Shown here piece by piece: positions 43,712-53,525 of a stretch of DNA of 64,000 bases. The notes under the pieces were generated by a model, which worked only from the letters and a program-made list of their open reading frames with translations, ran no database searches and was not told where the DNA came from. The stretch comes from Symbiodinium natans (lineage: Eukaryota; Sar; Dinophyceae; Suessiales; Symbiodiniaceae), in contig CAJNDS010002257.1 of the NCBI GenBank assembly GCA_905221605.1, positions 39,779-103,778 on the forward strand, in the 5' to 3' direction. The first letter of the stretch is position 1. Each line of letters opens with the position of its first letter. A program made the position numbers and the translations under genes.

Positions 43712-43796
43712 ACTTGGAAGTTCATGGTACTTATGAACCCATCGAATTATGGTTGCTTCTAAGTAGCTGGTTCAGAAGTACCATGAACCTCCAAGT
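43712..43796. mobile_element. MITE-like family M4 hairpin
   Basis: ACTTGGAAGTTCATGGTACT at the left and GTACCATGAACCTCCAAGT at the right form an inverted repeat of about 20 bp around a 45-bp centre. A half copy (CTTGGAGGTTCATGGTACTT) lies at 39383. Confidence 0.75.
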
Positions 43797-44044
43797 AGTC
43801 TGAACTCAGTTTCGCAGCGATCTTCAGGTGCCGAATCCCCCTCCCAAATTCATGAGATCCACGCAAAGCAGGGTCTGGGGTTCAGGGGCTGCGGCCTTCT
43901 TGCATGCTCGCGTCGTCGACGTCGTTCTCGTCTGTGTTCTGTCACCATGTGCAGCGTAGATTTGGGGGCTTCGGGGTATCCACAAGACAACCTGCTGTGC
44001 CCCAAATCAAGTGGAGGAACCCTGAAAGCTGAAGGCGAAACCAA

Positions 44045-44285
44045 ACCTAAACCCTAAACCCTAAACCCTAAACCCTAAACCCTAAACCCTAAACCCTAAA
44101 CCCTAAACCCTAAACCCTAAACCCTAAACCCTAAACCCTAAACCCTAAACCCTAAACCTAACCCTAAACCCTAAACCCTAAACCCTAAACCCTAAACCCT
44201 AAACCCTAAACCCTAAACCCTAAACCCTAAACCCTAAACCCTAAACCCTAAACCCTAACCCTAAACCCTAAACCCTATACCCTAA
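44045..44285 (-). repeat. Interstitial telomeric tract, CCCTAAA
   Basis: About 34 heptamers with two hexameric CCTAAA slips. It is one of the longer pure tracts here. Confidence 0.95.
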
Positions 44286-44610
44286 TTGAAGCCCTAAACC
44301 TGACAAGCAACGTGCACATCCACGATTTAGTTTCTTGGCTTGCCAGGCCAAGAAGGCAGAAGGTTTTGGCACCATTTTCTGCTTCTTTCTTTTGCTCTTT
44401 TTGGGGCAGGGAGGGTTTAGGGTTTAGGGTTTAGGGTTTAGGCGGGGTTTAGAGATCTGACGACAGGAAAGTGCGGTAACTTCAAGCTTGCACGCGGGGA
44501 TTGGGCTGGAGGGCTTGGGCAGCAAAGAGCGCCTTCGGCGCCAGCACGATGATCAGCCCGCACAGGAATCTTTGCCTGCGGAGCTCCGCTAGGATGCACC
44601 GTACCAATGG

Positions 44611-44710
44611 GTTTAGGGTTTAGGGTTTAGGGTTTAGGGTTTAGGGTTTAGGGTTTAGGGTTTAGGGTTTAGGGTTTAGGGTTTAGGGTTTAGGGTTTAG
44701 GGTTTAGGGG
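44611..44710 (+). repeat. Interstitial telomeric tract, TTTAGGG
   Basis: About 14 uniform heptamers. Confidence 0.95.
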
Positions 44711-45540
44711 CACACGACAACGCCCAAACATCCTGCAGCACACCTGGGACCCAGAGCCCTTAAACCTTAACCCGACTGTTCTTACAACAAGGGTACCCCA
44801 AACCTTAAACACTTTAAAATATTCGGTTTGAAAGGGGGAGTGAAAACTTCAAAATTGCCCACGAGTAGCCCGGCGAACTCTTCGCCTTGCGATGCTCCTC
44901 ACAGGTCCAACGTACCATACCTCAGGAAGTGCTGCAGGTGTAGGACTATCTGGACACAAGAAGAACCCAGGAATAAAAAGGGCACCCTTCTTGGTTTCAA
45001 GGGGGCTTATAAGGGAACCTGGACCCTAAAAAACAGAGAAAAAGAGAGCCACCCAGGGTCCTGGTTATTCCTGGGGTCTCGTGGCCTGGTCCCTGGACAC
45101 TGCAGAGAGTTCCGCAAAAGTCCACCACTCCTGCTCGCTGATTCCCAGCAGTTAGCCCAAACACCTCGCAACACCTCAAGTCAAAGCCCCGAACAGCACT
45201 GTACACCCAACTGCCTAAACTTAATTATTAAGGTCCTCATAGGGAATTTAGGGGAGTCAATACCCAAATAGTCTTCTTTAACGGTTACTTTTCTGGGAGA
45301 CACGGGGGGTGGTGATACGGTACCTATTTGGGGGTTTCCGAAGTTAGGGGTACCTTATTGGGGCGAGCCCCCCTCCCTTGAAGAACCCTATAATCTTCCT
45401 ACGGCCTCTGGGAAGTGGGGGGGTTTAGGAACATAGGGGGAGCCCTAACATAGACCCCCCAAGTTGTAGGATTCCCTTATAAATAAGGACCCAAGTAAGG
45501 TACCCCGAACTTCGGATGAAAGAGAAAGCGAAGCACGAGT

Positions 45541-45668
45541 AATGTAGGCGCCTGAATAATTAGAATAGGTTTCGTTTTTTTTTTTTTTTTGGGGGGGGGG
45601 GTTATTGTAGTATAGCTACAAGGGGACCATAAGGGAATGTTACTAGTAACTATCCCTGTACCCCTATA
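45541..45668 (-). mobile_element. MITE-like family M3 copy
   Basis: GTAGGCGCCTGAATAATTAG at the left, GACCATAAGGGAATGTTACT in the middle, and CTATCCCTGTACCCCTATA at the right. T and G homopolymers (45573-45601) interrupt it. Confidence 0.7.
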
Positions 45669-45912
45669 CGAACCCTAAAGCCCAAACCCTTACTAGCAAG
45701 TCTTCCTTTCAGCGAAACTATACTCCCCTTAGAACCTTAATAAAAAACAATATTTTGAGTATCCTCTTGGGTTTTATATAAACAAAAATAAAAAATCCCA
45801 AGGGGGATATTGTTATTAGTAATTGTTCCTTTCAGCGAAAGTTCCCCCTAAACCCTAAACCCTAAACTGTTGCCCTCAACCCTAAACCCTAAACCCTAAA
45901 CCCTAAACCCTA

Positions 45913-46402
45913 AACCTCTCTTACCATATATATATATATAGATATATATATATATATATTAAAACTCTATACACCTTCGTGGCTAAGGGTCATTTCTTCG
46001 TGGCTAAGGGTCATTTCTTCGTGGCTAAGGGCAATTTCTTCGCTAAGGGCAATTTTTTCGTCGCTAAGGCAAATTTCTTGGTCGCTAAAGGCCATTTCCT
46101 GCGTGCTAAGGGCCATTTCCTGCGTGCTAAGGGCCATTTCTTCGTGGCTAAGGGTCAGTTCTTCGTGGCGAAGGGTCATTTCCTTCGTGGCTAAGGGTCA
46201 TTTCCTTCGTGGCTAAGGGTCATTTCTTCGTGGCTAAGGGTCGGTAGGATGGTCCATGACAGAGTGAGGTCGGAGGACAGGGCTTGCTGATGAAAAATGT
46301 GATTTTTTCTTAATGTTTTGGGATTTTCTGGGTGGGTGGGTTTTTTTCGAGAGCCCAAACAGCACCTCTACTGGAGATTGCTCGACCCGGAGCTGCTGAA
46401 CC
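45913..46402 (-). repeat. Variable-core cassette D (inverted)
   Basis: On the minus strand the leader reads GGTTCAGCAGCTCCGGGTCG, then CCCACCCACCCAGAAAATCC and CATCAGCAAGCCCTGTCCTC, shared with cassette C to about 46246. A new 21-bp core (45973-46243) follows, then the AT-rich trailer and AGAGAGG beside CCCTAAA repeats. Its outward neighbours are telomeric tracts on both sides. Confidence 0.8.
45973..46243 (+). repeat. Core minisatellite of cassette D, 21-bp unit
   Basis: About 13 units of TTCGTGGCTAAGGGTCAT plus TTC, with variants (GGCAATTTC, GCGTGCTAAGGGCC). Sequence is unrelated to the cassette A/B core, although the unit length is the same. Confidence 0.9.
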
Positions 46403-47060
46403 CTAACCCTAAACCCTAAACCCCCACCCCCCTTCCTCGCTTGCAGCCCGGCGACATGCGCGCCGCGGATCGCGGCTGCGCCTGTGCAAAGAACACGCCC
46501 CCCAGTGATGTTAAGGGTAGGGTTTGAGGGTTTTTGAAGGGTTTTTAAGGGTTTTGAAGGGTTTAGGGTTTAGGGTTTAGGGTTGCTCAGCGCTCATCCG
46601 CCTCCTCCCGACGCCGGGTGAAGGCGGAAGTGAACTCCACCATCGAACCCATCTCCGACACCGCCTCCGATTGGGGGCGGGGGGGGGGGGGCGAAGTTTC
46701 ATAGAGCTTGCAGGGATTGGAGGGTTTAGAGGTTAGGGTTGCCGCGATCTCATACGAAACTCGAGGAGCATTTAGGTATTCACTTTTAGAACTGACTCCC
46801 CTTTGTAGAAAGGATCTTAAACCCCAAGCCCTAAACCGGAAGCAAAACAAAACAAACAAGAAACAGGTGGCGGCTTCATGGAGCAGACCACAAGAAACTT
46901 CAGACCAACCCTAAACCCTAAACCCTAAACCCTAAACCCTAAACCCTAAACCCTAAACCCTAAACCCTAAACCCGAAACCCTAAACCTCTAAACCCTAAA
47001 GTTTTTTTTTTTTTTGGGGGGGGGGGGGGGCAACAGCCTCTTGGCAACAAGTCTGAAATG

Positions 47061-47093
<33 letters not shown>

Positions 47094-47466
47094 GGGAGGG
47101 GGATGATGACGACGGTTCCCGACTGCAATCAGAAGGCCTTCGCAAGCGCCCGTAAGGTTCAGGGTCTGCTTGAAGGTGATAAAGTCAAAAAAGAAGTGGA
47201 TAATGGTGGAAAAATGTTCATCCTGTACCACCTCCAAATTCTGAGATTATAGAAAGGAATAGGAAATGATACGAAAGTACAAGAATTAAGATAGAAAAAT
47301 ATTGACTCTAGGATATACCACTTCTGGAGAGCCTTGAAAGATAGGTACAAAGTAATTTCCAAATCCTCCAAACAAGCCAGGCATTACTAAAAAGAAGATC
47401 ATAAGAAAGCCATGCAATGTAGTGCTTATATTATAGAGGTTCTGGTTTTCTGGAGATATAATCCTA
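46403..47466. other. Left flank of the retroelement
   Basis: Holds TTTAGGG variants (46520-46583), a CCCTAAA tract (46908-47000), a T/G homopolymer pair (47001-47030) and a long G tract (47062-47092). From about 47180 to 47466 the DNA becomes AT-rich and carries no repeats or gene that I recognise. Confidence 0.55.
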
Positions 47467-47677
47467 CATTCCGAAGGAGCATATACTCAATACGAGCACT
47501 TCGCATCCACTCCGTATTTTCTTGTCTTCACAGCTGTGGGCAATTCCGAGTCTGAGTTCTAGTGAACAGCTCCTGACACACAGGAGGTAATTGCATTGGT
47601 AACATCCGGACCGCTTCCGGGTCCCACGGTAGCCGGGTCAGAAACGCCTGATTCCTTCAGGTGACCCTCACGCTCCC
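47467..47677 (-). repeat. Split direct repeat B2 (3' end of element)
   Basis: 211 bp, identical on reading to 47911-48121. It starts (plus strand) CATTCCGAAGGAGCATATAC and ends CCCTCACGCTCCC. Confidence 0.95.
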
Positions 47678-47776
47678 GGGACGCATGACTCTCATGCAGC
47701 CCCTGTACCTCCGAAGGATGGTACTTCCCAAGACACGGATGACTCCACGGGAGCTCGGTGTCTCAGGGTGGGCGGG

Positions 47777-47910
47777 TGGGAGAAAAGAAATGTTCCAGCT
47801 TGCCAGTTTGGCTCTAGCCAAGTCTTAAGCCAAAATGTAGCAAGCCGGTACATTGCATCCTCAAAATGAAACATGCACACCCAAGGCCTGCCTAACTCAA
47901 TGCATGTGCA
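47777..47910 (-). repeat. Split direct repeat A2
   Basis: 134 bp, identical on reading to 56734-56867 (A1). It ends GCATGTGCA and is followed at once by B1 on the plus-strand map. Confidence 0.95.
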
Positions 47911-48121
47911 CATTCCGAAGGAGCATATACTCAATACGAGCACTTCGCATCCACTCCGTATTTTCTTGTCTTCACAGCTGTGGGCAATTCCGAGTCTGAG
48001 TTCTAGTGAACAGCTCCTGACACACAGGAGGTAATTGCATTGGTAACATCCGGACCGCTTCCGGGTCCCACGGTAGCCGGGTCAGAAACGCCTGATTCCT
48101 TCAGGTGACCCTCACGCTCCC
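47911..48121 (-). repeat. Split direct repeat B1
   Basis: 211 bp, copy of 47467-47677. It overlaps nothing coding; the polyprotein ORF stops at 48147, 26 bp away. Confidence 0.95.
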
Positions 48122-48146
48122 AAGGCACTCACCCCAATGCACTTCA

Positions 48147-51100
48147 CTACAAGTACTCGAACACCCGGATAGCTGCTTCCAGCGGTAACGCCCAGAGCTG
48201 AAATGGGAAGAAAGCTAAACTAGTGGAGAAGGAGTGCGACTGATGCCATTCGTCGTCGACTCCCAGCCTGCTAATGGCGTCGCTCCAATTGGATTTGGAC
48301 GGCACCCATTCCCAATATATCCAGGTTTGGAAGACAAAGAGACACAAATGTATCAACTGCGCCAGGCGGGACAAATCAGAGTTGTCGGACCTCCCACGGA
48401 TGAGGGCCATCAATGCCGCAGTGTTGTCGATGTACCAGATTCCGCGCCTCATGCGAAATCTTGCAGGCCGAGCCACCAGAGCGAAAAGCACCATGCTGAG
48501 CTCCAGCTGTGCAATTTTCTTGTCGCCCGGTCCCCAAAGGGCATAAAGCTCCTCCGGACATGCCGCGACAAAACCCTCTCGGACCTGGCTCGCACCTTGC
48601 TGCCAAATCAAGAGGAAACCTCCGGTTCCGGCTTGAGGCTTCTCCTCTGCTGCGTCACTCGCAGCTATGAAGCGTTGCACTGGTGGGTTGGACACCCAAA
48701 AGCGCCTCTCAGGACGAAATTTTAGGAGTGCGCGAATAAGCTGAAACGTCTGGAGGATGTCCGGCGAGAGGTCGGATTCTTTGCTGCGCTGCCTGTCACA
48801 CAGAGCAGCGAGGCCACCGCATCCGACTCGTCCATACATGCCCTGCTCCAAGAAGTTCATCAGGCCAAACATCTTCGCAGCAAGCCCGGCCTTGAGCGAA
48901 GACGCAGTCTCGGATTGCTCGATGAGGTCGGACATTTTGGTGAACAGGCGTTCTCTCGCCCAAAAGGTGACGAACCCCCTCTGCAAGGCTTCGGAAAGGT
49001 CGTGGTCCAAGCCCAAGAAGGATCCTTGAACTGCCATGGGTTGCCTCTTCTCTTCGGCAAACGGCGTTCCCAGACACTTGTTGAGCTCTCCGACTGCCCA
49101 TTGTCCGCTTCCTTTGGAGGAGGACCAATCCACCATATTGAAGTCATCAAAGTAGGAAGAGGTCACTGTGAGCGCCACTCTACGTGACGCAGCTTCACTG
49201 AATCTGCTGTACCGATTGAATGACGTGACTGCAAGAGGCAGGCCGAAAAGGAGGCCGGAGTAGATCTGGAATGCCGGGGCCTGCCATTCTCGGTGCCACC
49301 ACACCACCAGGCAGCACAACGCCTCCTCTTCTGACATAGGGCAATGTCTGTAAGCATCCGGCCAGTCTTCGCCTCCGGACTCAAGGGAGTCACTCTCCCT
49401 AGCCCGCTCCAGCTCACCCTGGGGCAGCCTGGCAATGACGGCCTGGGCATGCTGCGCTGGTCGCAGCGCGCTGCAGAGCACAAGCTTGTTGGATTCCCGA
49501 GACGAGGCCGACTGGCCTCCCGTGTCTGCATTGTCAATGATACGCTTCTTCCCGGAAGACTGCGTGATGACGCATCTTGGTACGAGTCGAAAGGGCTTCC
49601 CTTTGAGCTGTGCCAAAAGGGCCTGCTTTGTCAGTGGAGGGGAGCAAAAGCCAGACTCAAAATCTTTGGTTGACTGGGACAAGAGGAAATCGTCGTCCCT
49701 GGAAGGTCCAATTGACTGCAGAATTTTTGCATTGTGCGCCCGCCAGTCGCCCAGCACGTCCTCGTAGGAGATATGGTCTGCTGGCATTTGCGGGAAGATG
49801 CCATAGCATGGCGCGAAACCCACTGCCGGCATACCTGCTATGAGGGAGAAGGGGAGAGCGGTATCTGGCCATGCGAAGAGCACCACCAGGATAGCTACCA
49901 GACCCACGTCTCGCGCCGCCGTCACACGGCGAAGTGCTGGTTGCTGAAACCCTCGAAGGTGAGCATCCAAAGCTGCGCACCGTCGTTTCAGCTCCCTGAG
50001 GGCTCCCATTGCATCTTGTCGCCACTGCCGCAATCTTGTTCGCTGCGAAGCCGTGAAGTCAGCGGCAAACTGGAGGTCATTGTCCAGCACGGGAGCCTGT
50101 TCCGTAGGCATGGGTGTACGGATGCGCGCCAGCGCTTGTTGGAAGTGTACATCAGCTGGCAGGCCAAACGAGATCACCGGCGGCAAGGCTGCCCGTTGAC
50201 TGAGTGCTCCTGCCTGCTGCCCCGCCGCTCTCTGTAGGATGCGCACGGTGGAGGGACCAGTGGCCGGGCCGCAAGCACCAGCCCAGTCAAGCTCCGACAC
50301 TCGGAGCCAGCGCCTGTAAAGATCGAACGGGGGGGCATTAATAAGGTCCTCGATGCAGGGAAAGGTGAACCCGGTCATCCATGCTTCCGGAAAGAGCTTG
50401 CGGACTGCGAGGACCACGTCTTCCTGGCGCATAAAGTCGGAAAAGATGGAAGATGCATCCGCCAGCGGAGCTATGGCCAGCCCCAGCGCTCTAGGGAAGC
50501 GATGGCTCCGCTTCCTTGCTCGGCCCCTGGGGTTGGTGCTCTGCTGCGGCTGTGACGTGGATCTCACAGTCGACAAGTGCTCAAAGACAAGGCCCGCCAA
50601 AGCATCCCCTTCCGAGGGGTGTTCTGCCACGGCATCGACCACCAGGACTTTCCCTATCAACTCGGTGAGGTGGTCGCTCAAGTTGTCCCTGATGTGTTGA
50701 ACGTAGCGCGGCAGGAACTCGTCGAATGCGCAATCGTGACCCGCCGTGAAGGGAGGTGCCCATTTACTGCGCGCCAGCCGATGTCGGTGATGGCCCGGCC
50801 CCACGTAAATGCAGTTACGTGGGAGGGTCCCATCGGCACCAATGACTGCTTCCACGACTTTCCTCGGTGGGATCCGAGCTGCTTCTTCGGCACTAGCTGG
50901 CCCCAAACCCAAAGAGATGGCAAGCGGTGCCAGCGCCCATGACCGCAAAGATCTCGGATCCATCAGTGGCCACTCCTCACGCCGCCCCACGCAACAGGGC
51001 GTCGGCATGCGCGGCACAGCCAGCTTCGCTCGGCCCACCCGGACGGCCCACCATGACACGGAAACGGCAACTGCAAAGACAAATGGCGCTGTGTACTCCG

Positions 51101-51740
51101 CCTCCTCCTTGGTGGGGTACACGTATCGTCCATTCAGCAGATATGGTTGCCACTCGTCACTGGCATGCACATGGTGGCATTGGAGGGGGGGCCATGAGGA
51201 TATCTCTGGGATGTTGTGACGAAGGCGCTGCCTCTTGCATCGGGCTCCTCCCCAACAACAGGCATCATAATGAGTATCCGCCCAGAGCCCTGTGCGGAAA
51301 GCTGCCACCTCTTGCTGAAGTAGCCAATGCAAGCTGTTCACCGGATTCTCTCGCATTGCCCCAGCTCCTCTCTCCGCCACCTCTTGCATGACTTGCAGCA
51401 TAAAGCCACAGGCATTGTTGTCACGCTTGACGCGGTGCTGATCCGCCGGCGACAGGCCGTCCAGTCCCTCGGGTTGTCGAGTAGAGCGGAGGGGACCTGG
51501 GCCCCGGCGCCCATCATCGAACACCCTCGGCACCTCCCTCGCTCTGCTTTTGGTGGAACAGTCGAACGCCGCGGACACAAAATCGGCCTCCTTGAGCTGC
51601 TCCCTGAGGCTCTGCTGCCGAAGGGGGTGTGCCAGATCATGCGAGGAGTCCAGTTGAATATCCAACGTCAGGCAGCGCCATCCACAGAACAGGAAAGCTT
51701 TCGTGAGCGGGGCATTGGGACCAGAAAAGATGTCTGCCAT
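48147..51740 (-). CDS. Retroelement polyprotein: methyltransferase-like, DUF4326-like, reverse transcriptase, RNase H
   Basis: 1197 residues from the ATG at 51740 (an in-frame TTG lies just upstream). Residues 1-240 resemble a C5-cytosine methyltransferase: motif I DIFSG at 3-7, an ENP at 131-133, and GGARCKR at 164-170. The catalytic PPC is replaced by FDC-STKSRAR (59-67), so activity is doubtful. Residues 310-390 (YVGPGHHRHRLARSKWAPPF onward) resemble DUF4326, without its usual cysteines. Reverse transcriptase spans about 715-915: KKRIIDN, DWPDAYRHCP with the first catalytic Asp, FGLPLAVTSFNR, and YFDD at 863-866. RNase H spans about 1024-1160 with D1029, E1080, D1105 and D1154 in the expected places. 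It copies element RNA into DNA. The frame is intact. A Gag-like ORF lies 72 nt upstream. Confidence 0.88.
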   Translation of the reverse strand: MADIFSGPNAPLTKAFLFCGWRCLTLDIQLDSSHDLAHPLRQQSLREQLKEADFVSAAFDCSTKSRAREVPRVFDDGRRGPGPLRSTRQPEGLDGLSPADQHRVKRDNNACGFMLQVMQEVAERGAGAMRENPVNSLHWLLQQEVAAFRTGLWADTHYDACCWGGARCKRQRLRHNIPEISSWPPLQCHHVHASDEWQPYLLNGRYVYPTKEEAEYTAPFVFAVAVSVSWWAVRVGRAKLAVPRMPTPCCVGRREEWPLMDPRSLRSWALAPLAISLGLGPASAEEAARIPPRKVVEAVIGADGTLPRNCIYVGPGHHRHRLARSKWAPPFTAGHDCAFDEFLPRYVQHIRDNLSDHLTELIGKVLVVDAVAEHPSEGDALAGLVFEHLSTVRSTSQPQQSTNPRGRARKRSHRFPRALGLAIAPLADASSIFSDFMRQEDVVLAVRKLFPEAWMTGFTFPCIEDLINAPPFDLYRRWLRVSELDWAGACGPATGPSTVRILQRAAGQQAGALSQRAALPPVISFGLPADVHFQQALARIRTPMPTEQAPVLDNDLQFAADFTASQRTRLRQWRQDAMGALRELKRRCAALDAHLRGFQQPALRRVTAARDVGLVAILVVLFAWPDTALPFSLIAGMPAVGFAPCYGIFPQMPADHISYEDVLGDWRAHNAKILQSIGPSRDDDFLLSQSTKDFESGFCSPPLTKQALLAQLKGKPFRLVPRCVITQSSGKKRIIDNADTGGQSASSRESNKLVLCSALRPAQHAQAVIARLPQGELERARESDSLESGGEDWPDAYRHCPMSEEEALCCLVVWWHREWQAPAFQIYSGLLFGLPLAVTSFNRYSRFSEAASRRVALTVTSSYFDDFNMVDWSSSKGSGQWAVGELNKCLGTPFAEEKRQPMAVQGSFLGLDHDLSEALQRGFVTFWARERLFTKMSDLIEQSETASSLKAGLAAKMFGLMNFLEQGMYGRVGCGGLAALCDRQRSKESDLSPDILQTFQLIRALLKFRPERRFWVSNPPVQRFIAASDAAEEKPQAGTGGFLLIWQQGASQVREGFVAACPEELYALWGPGDKKIAQLELSMVLFALVARPARFRMRRGIWYIDNTAALMALIRGRSDNSDLSRLAQLIHLCLFVFQTWIYWEWVPSKSNWSDAISRLGVDDEWHQSHSFSTSLAFFPFQLWALPLEAAIRVFEYL

Positions 51741-51815
51741 CAACGGCGATTCCGGATCCTCGGAATCCGTGCTAGACCCCGAGGAGGGGGTCGCCTCCCC
51801 CCCCTCGGGGCCCCA

Positions 51816-53033
51816 TCAGGCCTTCACTTTCTGCTTGCAGTCCTTGGCCCCATGCTTCGTTGAACCACAGACTCGCTCGCCTCGAAGGACAATCCCGCAC
51901 ATGTGCCGATCAGGACACTTGGCTCCTTTGTTGCAACGTCCTTGCTGGAACTCGACGCACAGACGCTTGCCATCCTTCATGACTCTGGCCACCTTCTTGC
52001 CCGCTACCGGGGTGCCGAGCTGGAACGAGGAAAGTTTAGGCGGGCTCGGTAGCTGGGTAGTTGCCGCGGCCAGCATCTTCGGTGTGGGATTGTGGCTAGA
52101 TTCTCCTGGGCCTCCGCTTTGGATGGCGATCCAGTGCGCGTCTCTGAGATTGAACACCTCACGCACGACTTGGCCGAGTGTCTTGGTGGACTCGCGGAAC
52201 TTGGCCACCCAGACTGCCCTCTCCTCGGAGTCTCTCTGCTGCAGCCAGTCCAGCCGCTTGTGTGCTGGTAGCGAAACCACCGACCTCTTGGCGCGGTAGT
52301 AGTACTCCATAAGGACGTCCAGTGGCGCCTGGACAAAGATCGTGGAGTCCGCTCCAAGCGTGTGCTCCTGATTGGCCTGGGGCGCTCCCGCCACCTGATC
52401 CACCCCTGCCAACGCGTAGGCTGTCAAGAGGATGTGGAGGCGGTCGAGGTAGTTTTCCCAATCGTGCGGGACTGACTCCTCCTGCTCCGTCTCCTCCGTG
52501 AACAGGCCGTCCCCCAAGCGTCTCTTCTTGCTGGTAGTAACCAGCTGGAACTGCAAGCTCTTGACCTTCCATACGGAGAAAACGCACAGGAGGCGCTTGT
52601 TTAATTCTCGCGTCACTCGCGAGAGTGTTGCATCCGAAGGATAGAGCTCGGGGGGGAATCTGGTACGATACCTGCGCCAGAATTGCTGCTTCATGTCACG
52701 CAGGCTTGTATCATCCAAGAGATCGTCCAAGTCTGATTCGCCGACTTTGGTCCTCCCTGCGTCAGCATGCTGAAAGAAAACCTTCACTGCAGCCCAGGTG
52801 CGCCTCAAACGTGCGGTTTGCACGCCCTGGACATCGCCCAAGTTGAGTCTCTGAACCCAGACCCCTATCTCGGCTTCCGACTCGAAGAAGTACCGGAATT
52901 CCTCAAGGTTCTTGAGCTTGGCCTTGACCAGGGCCTCGAGGATTTCATCAGCAAATTCGAAATTGAGTTGCAGCGACACAAGTGTAGCACGAAAATCAGC
53001 GCCGTCTCTCGGCACTAAGTGAAAAGATGCCAT
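51816..53033 (-). CDS. Gag-like protein with CCCH zinc finger
   Basis: 405 residues from the ATG at 53033. The frame is also open to an in-frame GTG at 53063, but the ATG followed by MASFHLVPRDGAD fits better. The body is largely helical and charged, with no enzyme motif. Near the C-terminus there is a CCCH finger, C-x7-C-x5-C-x3-H (CVEFQQGRCNKGAKCPDRH), followed by a second Cys/His cluster (CGSTKHGAKDC). Position just ahead of the RT polyprotein and a C-terminal nucleic-acid-binding knuckle are typical of retroelement Gag proteins. The likely role is packaging of element RNA. Assignment is by architecture and context; I do not recognise the N-terminal part. Confidence 0.75.
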   Translation of the reverse strand: MASFHLVPRDGADFRATLVSLQLNFEFADEILEALVKAKLKNLEEFRYFFESEAEIGVWVQRLNLGDVQGVQTARLRRTWAAVKVFFQHADAGRTKVGESDLDDLLDDTSLRDMKQQFWRRYRTRFPPELYPSDATLSRVTRELNKRLLCVFSVWKVKSLQFQLVTTSKKRRLGDGLFTEETEQEESVPHDWENYLDRLHILLTAYALAGVDQVAGAPQANQEHTLGADSTIFVQAPLDVLMEYYYRAKRSVVSLPAHKRLDWLQQRDSEERAVWVAKFRESTKTLGQVVREVFNLRDAHWIAIQSGGPGESSHNPTPKMLAAATTQLPSPPKLSSFQLGTPVAGKKVARVMKDGKRLCVEFQQGRCNKGAKCPDRHMCGIVLRGERVCGSTKHGAKDCKQKVKA

Positions 53034-53525
53034 GGCTAGGCCGAAACCGTGGTCACTCCACACCCCTGCACTAAGGATCGGCCGGGCCTTGGGCTGACAG
53101 CTGCGCGAAATCCTGCGAGATCGAACACAGTGTGCAATCCTGGGGGGGGGAGGTGTGAGGGCGTAAGAAAATTAAAAGAAGACTGTCGTGGACGCATGCA
53201 CTGCCTAGCTGCCCTAGCTCACAACAGCCACTCTGTTGCATGGCAGACACGGCTGGCTCACAGCCGACACCACATGCTACACTGCCCCAGGCCCTAGCAT
53301 GTGCGCCCCAGACAATCTTTTGCATGGCAACCTATGTCGGACGGGTACGCCCCACTCCCTACGACAAGCTCTGCGCTTGTCCTGGAGCCCTAAGAACGAT
53401 GCCGTTTCAGCACCTGCGAGGGTCACGACCGGAGCCTTATCAGAGAGTGGAATTCGTCTCTCTTAAATGCAGCATGTTATCCACCCGGTAACTCCGGGGG
53501 ATTGATGTACAGCCCCTCTGCACAC
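53034..53525 (-). other. Intergenic spacer inside the retroelement
   Basis: About 490 bp between the phosphatase-like and Gag-like frames, with no open frame of note on the minus strand. It may hold a promoter, a trans-splice site or an intron, but no signal is recognised. Confidence 0.5.

Larger units (their letters stand above)
42466..44044. other. Non-coding stretch upstream of the solute-binding-like gene
   Basis: AT microsatellites lie at 42556-42626, with a C tract near 42634-42645 and CCCTAAA tracts at 43001-43081 and 43412-43465. An M3 copy is at 43155-43309 and an M4 hairpin at 43712-43796. No promoter or further exon is recognised. Confidence 0.55.
44286..45912. other. Non-coding stretch
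   Basis: Holds a TTTAGGG tract (44611-44710), an M3 copy (45541-45668) and a final CCCTAAA tract (45848-45915). An open frame at 44828-45271 has no recognisable domain. Confidence 0.55.
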
